From: Pseudobacteroides sp.
Lineage (GTDB): Bacteria; Bacillota; Clostridia; Acetivibrionales; DSM-2933
DNA: 64,000 nt
NCBI RefSeq assembly: GCF_036567765.1
Contig: NZ_DATCTU010000121.1
Span: forward strand, 62,001 to 126,000
Direction: 5' to 3'
The position numbers were made by a program, and so were the translations under genes. Of the stretch, positions 55,958 to 64,000 are shown piece after piece. The notes below the pieces were generated by a model that was not told where the DNA came from, made no database searches, and worked only from the letters and a program-made list of their open reading frames with translations. Numbering within the stretch: the first letter of the stretch is position 1; every line of letters starts with the position of its first letter.

Positions 55958-58354
55958 CTATTGATAATCTCCAGATGTTTTACTAAAATGTCTTGCAATG
56001 ATGATTACGTCATTTATGTTTATGGCACCGTCAATGTTTAAATCATGACTTTCAATATATTTTCCATCTCCAGAAGTGCTTCCAAAGTGCTTTGCAACCT
56101 CTATTACATCAGACATGTTAATTACACCATCCTGTTTGCCGTTTATCACCATATCTCCCGCCCACATGCTTACAGGCGAACTCATTGTACTTATTTCTAC
56201 ATTCTTTGTAACAGATATGCCTGCAAGTTCACGATACAGGTATGCCGGTTTGCTTACCTTAACTGTGTAACTCGAAGCATTTTGTGGCACATTTGCTATT
56301 TCAAAATAACCGTATTGGTTAGTTAAAGCTGCGAGGGCTGTACCTGAAATTTCCACTTTAAACCCTGCTTTTGAAGCTGCCGCAGCTTCGGAACTCTTAA
56401 GAAAATCCGGCAAAACATAACCTGAAACCTTAAACCCTTTTGTTTCCGAAGGCTTAGGTGTAGGAGATGGCGAAACGGAAGGTTTTCCACCTGCCGGATC
56501 TCTCCCTGAAACCTGGACACCGTCTTTATATATCGGGATATTTTCCAATGTTTTATATTTATTGCCTATACCTTCATGTGAAAAATCATTGGAAGAATTC
56601 CAGAGTTTGTTTTCATAATAGTAAACGGCAAACTGCACATAAGTTCTGGCATATACCGGTTTGGGAAAAGTTATTTCTACATAATATATATTCCTATCCT
56701 TGTCCCACGGCTGCAGTGATGATATTTGGGCATCAGCAGGAGAATAGTACACTTTTGTAACAAATTTTTTCATATCGATATTCGCACCGGCATACTCGGA
56801 TAAATCCACAAAATATTTGCAGGATAAACCAGGCTCATATTGGGGAGGTGAAGTTATAATATTATATAAATTAAGATCAACTGTAACACCGCATGAATCT
56901 TCTTCGTAAATTTTGGCATCTGAATAGTATTGAGGCGGTTCTCCTTCAATACCTGGAGTTTCTCCAGGCATCTGATCCTGCCCAAAATATTTAGACATAC
57001 CTGCCAATGCCCCAACCAAACCTGCATTATAATCCAGTCCGGTTTCAGAATACACATACTCGTCTACATTGTCATGGTATTCATCATTGATATCTGCTCC
57101 TCCCACAAGAGCACCATATAATATATGCCTTTCAGGTGATAACTTTGTTTCATCTGCAGGCGGTCCTTCAAGTCTTCCGCTTGCTGCTCTGTGGTGAGGA
57201 AATTTGGGATAATTATCCCCAAAACCGACCACATAAGACATATTATTGGGATTTTTGCCGAGGATATAGTCTATCTGACTCTTTGCAAAGTCAAGGCAAC
57301 TCTTGTCACCAGTATATTTATAATAAACCAGCTGAACCATACTCTCTGCTGCCGGATACTTGCAAACACCCCAGCTATCTAAAAATCTTATGCCTCCGGG
57401 AGAAGACTTTAATCTATTCTGCCAGTAATCCAAATGGTCTTCAGCGATTTCTTTATACAAGGGATTGGTTGAAAGTGTAGCTAGCTTGGTAAATACTCCT
57501 GTCAAAACATAATCCCAGCACTGGGTCCAATTGTCATTAAATGAGTTTCCCCCTGTAATTCCCTTCTCAACCATAAGCTTGTCCACATTTTCCATGTATT
57601 TGATATCATTTGTAGCAACATAAAGCCAGATTGATCCCCACATAAGTTCATCCAGATAGGTCCTGGGAAGATAGTAGCTTTGTGCTTTACTGTTTCCCCT
57701 GTAAGTCATGCCGAAGGTATACAGGTCTTTTGCATAAGCTAGGCATTTATCTGCATATTCCTTATCCCTGTCCTTGTAGTTCAAATACATTAGTGCCAAT
57801 GCAGCAGCCGCATCACCCGCCACATCGGAACCGGGATCTGAAGGTGTTGCAGCATAATAAGTTGGCCTGTCATTTGTCTGGAGTTCCGGAGGCCCCCAAT
57901 ATTGATGATCCACATCGCCGTCACCACACTGGTAGTAAAAAGTAGTCTTGTTTGGGAAGCATTTTATAAAGTAATCGCAAAAATGCTTTAGAACATTAAG
58001 CATATACTCGTCTTGCCCCTTGGCAATGAAGACATCTTTGAATTCATAGTAAGCCCATGCTAGTGTAGAAGCAGATGCACACTGCGGAAGGCCGAATTTT
58101 ACATGGTCTCCGCAATCGTGAAAACCTCCCGTCAAATCGAGTCCTACATCTTTTCCGTCTTCCACATGACACGGTCCCCGCCACTTAATTCTGTTGTTTC
58201 CGGCATCAGGTCCGCACCAGTTTGCCTCATAGAATAGAATTGATTTTGCAAATGCATCGACATAGTTGAAATTGGATTCTGCAGCCAAAACCGGCTGCGG
58301 TATAATGCCAGCCATAAAAATGGCAAGCAGGATAAATACGATTATTCTTTTCAT
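55958..58354 (-). CDS. GH9-CBM3c-X-dockerin endoglucanase (type A, copy 1)
   Basis: 798 residues with a signal peptide (1-24). It is first of the four-gene row. GH9 (about 26-470) has HDCGD and PHHR; the CBM3c-like module, linker, X-module (VSGYVLPDFLKSS) and dockerin (VINMSD; DLNIDGAININD) follow as in the 47013-49418 gene. The second dockerin loop has NIND where the others have NMSD, which might shift cohesin preference. GGGGGG precedes the ATG. The promoter of the row should lie in 58355-58724. Confidence 0.96.
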   Translation of the reverse strand: MKRIIVFILLAIFMAGIIPQPVLAAESNFNYVDAFAKSILFYEANWCGPDAGNNRIKWRGPCHVEDGKDVGLDLTGGFHDCGDHVKFGLPQCASASTLAWAYYEFKDVFIAKGQDEYMLNVLKHFCDYFIKCFPNKTTFYYQCGDGDVDHQYWGPPELQTNDRPTYYAATPSDPGSDVAGDAAAALALMYLNYKDRDKEYADKCLAYAKDLYTFGMTYRGNSKAQSYYLPRTYLDELMWGSIWLYVATNDIKYMENVDKLMVEKGITGGNSFNDNWTQCWDYVLTGVFTKLATLSTNPLYKEIAEDHLDYWQNRLKSSPGGIRFLDSWGVCKYPAAESMVQLVYYKYTGDKSCLDFAKSQIDYILGKNPNNMSYVVGFGDNYPKFPHHRAASGRLEGPPADETKLSPERHILYGALVGGADINDEYHDNVDEYVYSETGLDYNAGLVGALAGMSKYFGQDQMPGETPGIEGEPPQYYSDAKIYEEDSCGVTVDLNLYNIITSPPQYEPGLSCKYFVDLSEYAGANIDMKKFVTKVYYSPADAQISSLQPWDKDRNIYYVEITFPKPVYARTYVQFAVYYYENKLWNSSNDFSHEGIGNKYKTLENIPIYKDGVQVSGRDPAGGKPSVSPSPTPKPSETKGFKVSGYVLPDFLKSSEAAAASKAGFKVEISGTALAALTNQYGYFEIANVPQNASSYTVKVSKPAYLYRELAGISVTKNVEISTMSSPVSMWAGDMVINGKQDGVINMSDVIEVAKHFGSTSGDGKYIESHDLNIDGAININDVIIIARHFSKTSGDYQ

Positions 58355-58724
58355 TTCGTCCCCCCTATAGAATAGATATGTCGTTAATACTCATACCAGT
58401 TTTTTACACTTATTTTGCCATATATTTTTATTGTACTTCAATACATTAAAGAAATAAATTGAATAATTTGATCATTTTATGCTTTATATTGGTATGATAG
58501 AAAAGCCTTTCTTTTCTGCTGTATTTTTATTATAATCAACAGTGAAGCCTTGTTTATTTTTGTTTACAAAACAGCTTAGAAATTTTGTACCTAAAAAGTT
58601 ATTTAATGCGAATTTTGTAATGAAGGAATAATTTTCTATAGTATATTCATGTACAATTCCTTCATCCATACCCCGTATAAACAAAAACTATATATAAATA
58701 AAAAATACTGAGGGGGATTTTTGT
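58355..58724. promoter_or_regulatory. Divergent intergenic region between the GH9 row and the GH30 gene
   Basis: 370 AT-rich bases without a believable gene. It must contain promoters for both directions. Weak candidates include TTGATC (near 58472) with a TATGAT 19 bases on; none is certain. An AATTTTGTA motif occurs twice (near 58578 and 58612). Confidence 0.45.
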
Positions 58725-60560
58725 ATGAAAAAAGTGATTCGTTTTACAAGTATTGCAACGATATTGGTGCTTGTACTGGTCATGTCTCTACCTGCTAACC
58801 TGTATGCTGCATCTACAGTTACTCTTGACTGGGGGGTCAATAATCAGACTATTGACGGATTTGGTGTTTCTGAAGCCTTTCATCAATCAAATAATATTGC
58901 CCTTTTAGGATCTACTAAACAAAAAGAGATCTACGATTTATTATTCTCAACAACTAAAGGTGCAGGTTTCTCCATCTTCCGTTCAATACTTGGTGATGGC
59001 GGAACTTGGGGAAATGCAGAAGATGGACCCAATAAGACAATGCAGCCTTCTGAAACAACATGGGACTGGAAAGAATCAAACGATGACCAGATAGCTATGT
59101 ATAGGACCATCCGGGATGAGTATGGAGTTAATAAATTGCTTTATACAGTGTGGAGTCCTCCAGCCTGGATGAAATCAAACGGTTCTACATCAAGGGGAAC
59201 TATTAAAGCAGATAAATATCAAGCTTATGCAACCTATTTAGCTGAACATATAAAAAACTACAAGTCTAAATTCGGAGTTGAAATTACGCATATAGGAATC
59301 TCAAATGAGCCTAACCTGGAAACCAACTATTCTTCATGCACATGGTCATCAGCTCAATTTAAAACATTTATGAAGGATTATCTGGTACCAACTTTTGATA
59401 AAGAAAATATAACTGCAAAAGTTATTATGGGAGAACCCATGGCATGTACCGAATCCTTTGCTATAGACAGCCTCAATGATGCTACTGCATCTAAAAGAAC
59501 CGATATCGTTGGCTGTCATAATTATGGTTCTACATATGTAGCATTCCCTACTACAAAGTCAAAGGGAAAAGGTATTTGGATGACAGAAGTGTCAGATATG
59601 AATGGTAATGATATTACAATCGATGATGGCTTGAAATGGTCAAAAGAAGTTCATGATTTTATGACTATAACCCAGGGAAATTCATGGAGTTACTGGTGGG
59701 GTGCATGCTACAAAACCCATAATGGGGAAGGCTTGATTCAAATGAACATGAGTTCAAAGACTTATACCGTTGCCAAAAGACTTTATACCATTGGACAGTA
59801 TGCAAGATTTATAAGGCCCGGGTGGCAAAGATTTTCCGCTACAGCAAATCCTGTATCAGGTGTATATGTAACTGCATACAAAGATCCGGCTACCGGTGAG
59901 TTTGCAGTAGTTGCCATAAATAACGGCTCATCAAATCAATCAGTAACATTTGATATGAAAGGTTTTTCTGCTTCATCAGTTACACCATACACAACTTCTG
60001 CAACTCAAAATTTAGCTGAAGGTTCAAATATAGCAGTAAGCGGATCAAGTTTTACAGGCAATTTGCCTGCAAAATCAGTAACTACATTTGTTGGGGCAAA
60101 GCCCACAAAAAAACTTATCGGATACGTAAAGCCAGGTTTTGAAAGTGCATCACCAGATATGAAAGCAAATTTCACAGTAGAAACTGAAGGTACATCTGCC
60201 TTAACTGACAATAATGGTTATTTTGAATTAACAAATATACCTGAGACTGCAACTGAGGTATCTGTAAAAATCAGTAAACCTGGATATCTTACCAGAGAAA
60301 TCAACAATGTAAAGATTTCCGGCACGGGACTGGGAAGTGCTGCAGCTCCTGTAGAAGTCTGGGCTGGAGATATCTCTCAGGATGGTGTAATAAATATGGC
60401 AGATGTTCTCCAAATAGGCAAATATTTCGGCAGCACATCACAAGACACTAATTACAATGCCGTGGCCGATTTAAACAAAGATAATGCTGTCAACATGGCA
60501 GACGTTTTGATAGTGGCCAAACACTTCAGTGCAACTGCTGAAAGTTACCCTGCATTATAA
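58725..60560 (+). CDS. Cellulosomal GH30 hemicellulase (GH30-X-dockerin)
   Basis: 611 residues. A signal peptide (1-28) precedes a GH30 TIM barrel with its side beta-domain (about 30-460). The acid/base is E195 in GISNEPNLE and the nucleophile E288 in WMTEVSD. The family suggests xylan or related beta-glycan cleavage; the subfamily was not resolved. An X-module (about 465-540, starting GYVKPGFESAS) and a type-II-like dockerin (DGVINMAD; DLNKDNAVNMAD) follow. GGGGG precedes the ATG. It is transcribed away from the GH9 row and ends at its own terminator. Confidence 0.95.
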   Translation: MKKVIRFTSIATILVLVLVMSLPANLYAASTVTLDWGVNNQTIDGFGVSEAFHQSNNIALLGSTKQKEIYDLLFSTTKGAGFSIFRSILGDGGTWGNAEDGPNKTMQPSETTWDWKESNDDQIAMYRTIRDEYGVNKLLYTVWSPPAWMKSNGSTSRGTIKADKYQAYATYLAEHIKNYKSKFGVEITHIGISNEPNLETNYSSCTWSSAQFKTFMKDYLVPTFDKENITAKVIMGEPMACTESFAIDSLNDATASKRTDIVGCHNYGSTYVAFPTTKSKGKGIWMTEVSDMNGNDITIDDGLKWSKEVHDFMTITQGNSWSYWWGACYKTHNGEGLIQMNMSSKTYTVAKRLYTIGQYARFIRPGWQRFSATANPVSGVYVTAYKDPATGEFAVVAINNGSSNQSVTFDMKGFSASSVTPYTTSATQNLAEGSNIAVSGSSFTGNLPAKSVTTFVGAKPTKKLIGYVKPGFESASPDMKANFTVETEGTSALTDNNGYFELTNIPETATEVSVKISKPGYLTREINNVKISGTGLGSAAAPVEVWAGDISQDGVINMADVLQIGKYFGSTSQDTNYNAVADLNKDNAVNMADVLIVAKHFSATAESYPAL

Positions 60561-60599
60561 ATCAAGCAAACAGGAAATAAAATTACTTCCATACATAGT

Positions 60600-60624
60600 A
60601 AAACCCCGGTAAATACCGGGGTTT
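60600..60624. terminator. Bidirectional terminator between GH30 and vWA genes
   Basis: AAAACCCCGGTA / TACCGGGGTTTT stem with a 1-2 base loop. It works in both directions between the convergent genes. Confidence 0.92.
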
Positions 60625-60682
60625 TACTTGATTATTTGATTTTGTTCTCAGATAACCTATTACCTTTTTGTATTTATCATAA

Positions 60683-63600
60683 TCACATTACATCCGGTGA
60701 TATGTATAGTCTTTGCTGGTAATTCTCTGCACCGGCCGACCCGCTATTACCGAAATAGTCAGTGTACTCAACCTGGTTGTTGTTGAAATTTACTTCCGAG
60801 TAGAATAGTTTATTTGAAACCTTTTTAACGGGTCCTGATTTTGATGAATATTTCACTTTAATAACGATTTTGTCAACAGGTTGAAGGGAAATAGATATAT
60901 TACCGTTTTCATTTATACTTATTTTCTGAGCCATAAGCTTATATTTGGCAAAACCATTACTTCCTTGGCTAATCTTATGCAGTACCAGCCCGTTAATATT
61001 TGCACTGACCTGATACCTACCTTTGTTAGGGCCCGAATCTATCTTGGTAATCGTGAAATAATCATATGGTGCAGCAACTGACACTACTGTAACTCCTGCA
61101 GGAAAGATTTCGTTGAATGAGGCCATAGAAAACTGCAAATCATCAGCATATTCTAAATACTGCACATCATTATCAACGCTCGTAGCAGCTGCAAGTGTAA
61201 CACTTAATATAGTTTGAGGTGCTATATTAATATAGCAATGGTTAGAACCTGATGTTATGCTTGATCCGCTCTCCACAGCTATGTTTTCCAATTGCGTAAC
61301 TGCACCCGACATGCTGACAAAGTATATTTTATGATAGTTACTTCTCATCATACCGCCAATGTATGATGCATAACCTCCTGCAGTTCCCAGCATTGGTGCA
61401 GGCGGTGGAAGGTCAACTGCTACATACTGTGCATCACCGTCAATAATAAATGGGTTATTGGTATAAGGATCATCTATTGTTCTTACATTTGCTGCTCCAT
61501 CTGCAAAAACTACAACAAACTTTGATGCGTTAATATCAGGTGAATTGTCAAGTATATAATAAGCCCTTCGCATTCCATCTCCAATATTTCTCATCGGAGT
61601 ACTTGTTCCTTCTAAAAATTCACTCTGAGGTTTCAACCTATCAATATATGCCTTCAGAAATGCAACATTAGCCGGTCGTGATAAAGAGAACAATGCATTA
61701 TTATATGAGTCCATAGCTACAACTGCAGTTTTTGCGTAACTGATAATACCAATTCTAGTATCGGTTCCGGCAAATCTATCGATGAACGCTTTTGCTGCCT
61801 CTTTTTCCTCTAGGAGGCTAGAGTCAAAGTACTCTTTAAGTTCTGCAACTATATTAGAATATCCTTGGTCTATTATATTAATTCCATATGTACAGGATGT
61901 GATAGACTTTGCAATAATTTTTCCATTTATTGTAAAGTTTGAGCCACTTAGATATACATTGCCGTTAGGAGCATATATGATTCCGTTCATACTTCCGTTG
62001 TTACATTGTATTTCTACGTCACCACCTGAATATATACACATTGACGAGCCTGCATCTTGAGATACATTAGTTCCTTGAATGGTAATCTTCTCCTTTGCTG
62101 CAACTAACCCAGTTCCTTTATATGAGTCAACTGAGATTATCAGTGATTTTTCGGCATAGACCGGAGAGTCAAAGTTTAATGTTTGTCCAGTTGGTGCCAC
62201 TGTGGGAGATGGATAATACACACCACGTTCCTGAGCATTCTGCTTTAGTGAATCAAGAGGAATAGAAGCCATACCCTTTATTACAGATACATTGCCTGGG
62301 ACTTTAGTAGATGCTCCGTTATTCAATGCACAACCTTCGGCAGAAACAGAACTTCCTGAAAGGGTTCCGCCTATAAATTTAGAACTGCCATATGTTGCAA
62401 ATAACGATGAAACAGCTTCAATATCGCCCTCAAAAGTTGATGAGTCCCATGAAGTTTCAATATTTATTTTGCTATTGGAATGGACACTGCCTTTTACTTT
62501 TATACCTGAAGATTCAAAGTATAGTTGTTTTCTCTTATCTAATGAAGTATCAGTTTCCCCGGCAAAAAGTGTATATTTGAAAATGTCATCATTGAATGGT
62601 TCCGAGCCATTGGATGCTCCCATACTTGCAGAGGTATCCAGTGCCAATATAATTTCCTTGTTTTTTTCCTGGGCTTGAATTTCTACATCACTTCCCAGTG
62701 AATACTGAAGGTTTTGAGTATCAAATGGCTTCAATGACGGAATCACATTTGTAGTTATCACGCGTGAAATGTCCAAAATTTTTACATCCTCAGGAACCGC
62801 AGGTACTAAGTTAGCCACTACACTATCCGGTGGTTCAGGAGAAGGCAGCTCATCATCTATAACTGCAGGTGTGGGGGTAGCTGCGGGTGTCGTTGTGCGT
62901 GTAGCTGTGGGAGTAGGAGTAATACCGGAAGTTGTTGGAGCACTTGCCAATGTACCGGTAGGTTGTGGAGTATGGCTGTTGGATGCACTAGGAGTATTTG
63001 TTGGTGCAGGTGTAGGAGTTTTTGTCGGTGTAGAAACTTTCTGGGGGGGTGCAACTGTTGCAATAGTGTTGTTATTTTTAAACACTTTAAATTCGTATAT
63101 GCTTGCCCAAGCTCCATTTGGCATTCCAGTTACCGTAATACGCACATAGCGCACGCCATTTGCCAGGAAATAATCTGATTGAACATCATCAGATTCTGTA
63201 TTATTTGATCTATCAACCTTCATAATCCAATTAATGCTGTTTGATGATACATCTATTTTGTACCTGTATATCTTTCCTAAATCCTTCTTCCAAAAAACTT
63301 CAGTACCTGCTATATTATAAAATCCACCCAGGTCTACTTGCAGATAGTGACCTGCGTCATCATTGGCAGCACACCATCTTGTCGAAGCATTTCCATCAAC
63401 TGCATAGCCTGCAAAGAAACTATTTGCTGGTGGATTTGGGTTATACCCGTATCCAAATCCTTGATAAGGATTATATCCGGGATAGAAACCGTTATTGTTT
63501 CCTGTACTGTAATTATAATATTGTGAATCTGATATTGCCATTTTATTCAATGCAATATTTTGCATGGTTGGTGTTGGTAAGACTTTAGTTGGTGTTGGAG

Positions 63601-64000
63601 TACTTGTAGGTACACTTGTAGGTGTGTTTGTCGGCGTTTTTGTAGGAGTATGTAAAGATGTATTTGTTGGGCTATATGTAGACGCCTTTGTTGGAGTACT
63701 TACCGGAAATGTAGTTGGAGTATAAGTCGGAGCAGTAGTACTTCCCCCTGAGAACATAAACCAGTCAATATTTACAGAGCCTGAGAACACGAGATATAGG
63801 TCGTAGGTTCCTCCTACACTGGTAACGCTGCATGTTTTCTCTGCATATGTATTCCAGCCCCCTGTTGATGTTAAATTCAAGGTGCCTAAAAGTGTACCTG
63901 ATACACTGTTTAGTCTTATCTGAATATTCATAGAATTTGCTGTTGCAATAAAAGCCTTGAATGATGTTGCTCCGCTTCCGAAGTTGATATTTCTATAAAC
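60683..64000 (-). CDS. CBM6 - F5/8C - split vWA surface protein (5' end outside window)
   Basis: The frame is open to the right edge, so the start is outside; an internal ATG at 63931 is not the start. In order on the minus strand: end of a CBM6-like module (64000 to about 63750), a long Thr/Pro linker, an F5/8-type-C/CBM32-like domain (about 63560-63075), a second Thr/Pro linker, then a von Willebrand A domain. Its MIDAS parts are LDTSASM (near 62630), GTSTPM (near 61600) and FADGAAN (near 61500). About 240 residues of Gly/Ser/Asn-rich beta-repeat (62590-61860) are inserted between the first two. A C-terminal beta domain follows. No dockerin or sortase motif is seen. It probably binds polysaccharide or surfaces; the mechanism is unknown. 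Confidence 0.88.
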   Translation of the reverse strand, partial: VYRNINFGSGATSFKAFIATANSMNIQIRLNSVSGTLLGTLNLTSTGGWNTYAEKTCSVTSVGGTYDLYLVFSGSVNIDWFMFSGGSTTAPTYTPTTFPVSTPTKASTYSPTNTSLHTPTKTPTNTPTSVPTSTPTPTKVLPTPTMQNIALNKMAISDSQYYNYSTGNNNGFYPGYNPYQGFGYGYNPNPPANSFFAGYAVDGNASTRWCAANDDAGHYLQVDLGGFYNIAGTEVFWKKDLGKIYRYKIDVSSNSINWIMKVDRSNNTESDDVQSDYFLANGVRYVRITVTGMPNGAWASIYEFKVFKNNNTIATVAPPQKVSTPTKTPTPAPTNTPSASNSHTPQPTGTLASAPTTSGITPTPTATRTTTPAATPTPAVIDDELPSPEPPDSVVANLVPAVPEDVKILDISRVITTNVIPSLKPFDTQNLQYSLGSDVEIQAQEKNKEIILALDTSASMGASNGSEPFNDDIFKYTLFAGETDTSLDKRKQLYFESSGIKVKGSVHSNSKINIETSWDSSTFEGDIEAVSSLFATYGSSKFIGGTLSGSSVSAEGCALNNGASTKVPGNVSVIKGMASIPLDSLKQNAQERGVYYPSPTVAPTGQTLNFDSPVYAEKSLIISVDSYKGTGLVAAKEKITIQGTNVSQDAGSSMCIYSGGDVEIQCNNGSMNGIIYAPNGNVYLSGSNFTINGKIIAKSITSCTYGINIIDQGYSNIVAELKEYFDSSLLEEKEAAKAFIDRFAGTDTRIGIISYAKTAVVAMDSYNNALFSLSRPANVAFLKAYIDRLKPQSEFLEGTSTPMRNIGDGMRRAYYILDNSPDINASKFVVVFADGAANVRTIDDPYTNNPFIIDGDAQYVAVDLPPPAPMLGTAGGYASYIGGMMRSNYHKIYFVSMSGAVTQLENIAVESGSSITSGSNHCYINIAPQTILSVTLAAATSVDNDVQYLEYADDLQFSMASFNEIFPAGVTVVSVAAPYDYFTITKIDSGPNKGRYQVSANINGLVLHKISQGSNGFAKYKLMAQKISINENGNISISLQPVDKIVIKVKYSSKSGPVKKVSNKLFYSEVNFNNNQVEYTDYFGNSGSAGAENYQQRLYISPDVM

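Noticed and set aside
58484..58684. 66-codon frame in the GH9/GH30 intergenic region
   Set aside because: No ribosome-binding site, atypical composition and no recognisable protein pattern.
62769..63588. Long plus-strand frames rich in Val/Gly/Cys
   Set aside because: They are antisense shadows of the Thr/Pro linkers and F5/8C domain of the vWA protein.
1..64000. CRISPR arrays, tRNA and rRNA genes
   Set aside because: No regularly spaced short repeats, cloverleaf-like sequences or rRNA signatures were noticed on reading; a covariance-model scan was not possible.

Overview
The window is low-GC Firmicutes (clostridial) DNA from an anaerobic, cellulosome-producing bacterium. Eight genes or gene remnants carry dockerin-like tails or belong to the plant-polysaccharide machinery, and a large fused [FeFe]-hydrogenase fits fermentative growth. 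Every dockerin seen has the type-II-like calcium-loop/helix pattern (xNM-[AS]-D-[IV]). Most follow an X-module (GYKxSGYxxPDF...GYFEIxxVP) like the one before the type-II dockerin of the Clostridium thermocellum scaffoldin CipA. Enzymes carrying type-II dockerins are the known peculiarity of Pseudobacteroides (Bacteroides) cellulosolvens, so that species or a close relative in the Acetivibrio/Pseudobacteroides group is the best guess. This is inferred from protein features only.

Layout. 0-2.5 kb: 3' part of a CBM4-Ig-GH9-dockerin gene whose GH9 module has lost canonical catalytic residues. 2.7-6.1 kb: GltD-fused [FeFe]-hydrogenase. 6.1-13.8 kb: signalling and stress genes (ECF sigma/anti-sigma pair, YkuS-like protein, BlaR1/BlaI pair with visible operators, GluP-like rhomboid protease) and a decayed L,D-transpeptidase. 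14-21 kb: GH13 enzyme, copper-amine-oxidase-stalk protein, a decayed dockerin-bearing sialate-O-acetylesterase-like gene, and an SLH-anchored L,D-transpeptidase. 21.2-23.7 kb: selenium operon (yedF-selD-mnmH). 23.8-25.6 kb: accessory patch with two unknown genes between near-identical direct repeats and an IS110 remnant. 25.8-28 kb: chemoreceptor fused to a sugar-binding-protein-like domain. 28-30.3 kb: GH9-CBM3c-dockerin. 30.5-40.4 kb: panE-like gene with an in-frame UGA, phosphoesterase, KimA-like permease, DUF4097-like lipoprotein, stalk-domain protein, and two tandem orphan solute-binding proteins. 40.5-43 kb: EF-G paralogue behind a leader peptide and a strong terminator hairpin. 43-46.8 kb: small CBM25-like protein and a decaying radical-SAM/SPASM + GNAT + ABC-exporter locus resembling a RiPP cluster. 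47-58.4 kb: four co-directional GH9 genes in an A-B-B-A order. 58.7-60.6 kb: GH30-X-dockerin. 60.7-64 kb: 3' part of a CBM6-F5/8C-vWA surface protein, cut by the window edge.

How the genes fit together. The GH9 enzymes (processive and endo-acting forms with CBM3c, two with an extra CBM3) and the GH30 hemicellulase would assemble through type-II dockerins onto scaffoldin cohesins encoded elsewhere. Solute-binding proteins, the sugar-sensing-like chemoreceptor and the cytoplasmic GH13 enzyme suit downstream sensing and glucan storage or use. Several genes are visibly eroding (18.1-19.5 kb esterase, 8.9-9.3 kb transpeptidase, 43.6-46.8 kb RiPP-like locus, 31.0 kb panE-like gene, 9.9 kb BlaR1 C-terminus). 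They carry nonsense changes, homopolymer or dinucleotide slips and in-frame deletions, although single-base events could also be sequencing errors.

The most unusual observations are the leader-peptide/terminator arrangement before the EF-G paralogue, the chemoreceptor with a cytoplasmic periplasmic-binding-protein-like domain, the catalytically degenerate dockerin GH9, the half-dockerin pseudogene, the (TA)6 slip in the radical-SAM gene and the vWA protein with a large insert between its MIDAS elements. No tRNA, rRNA or CRISPR array was recognised.
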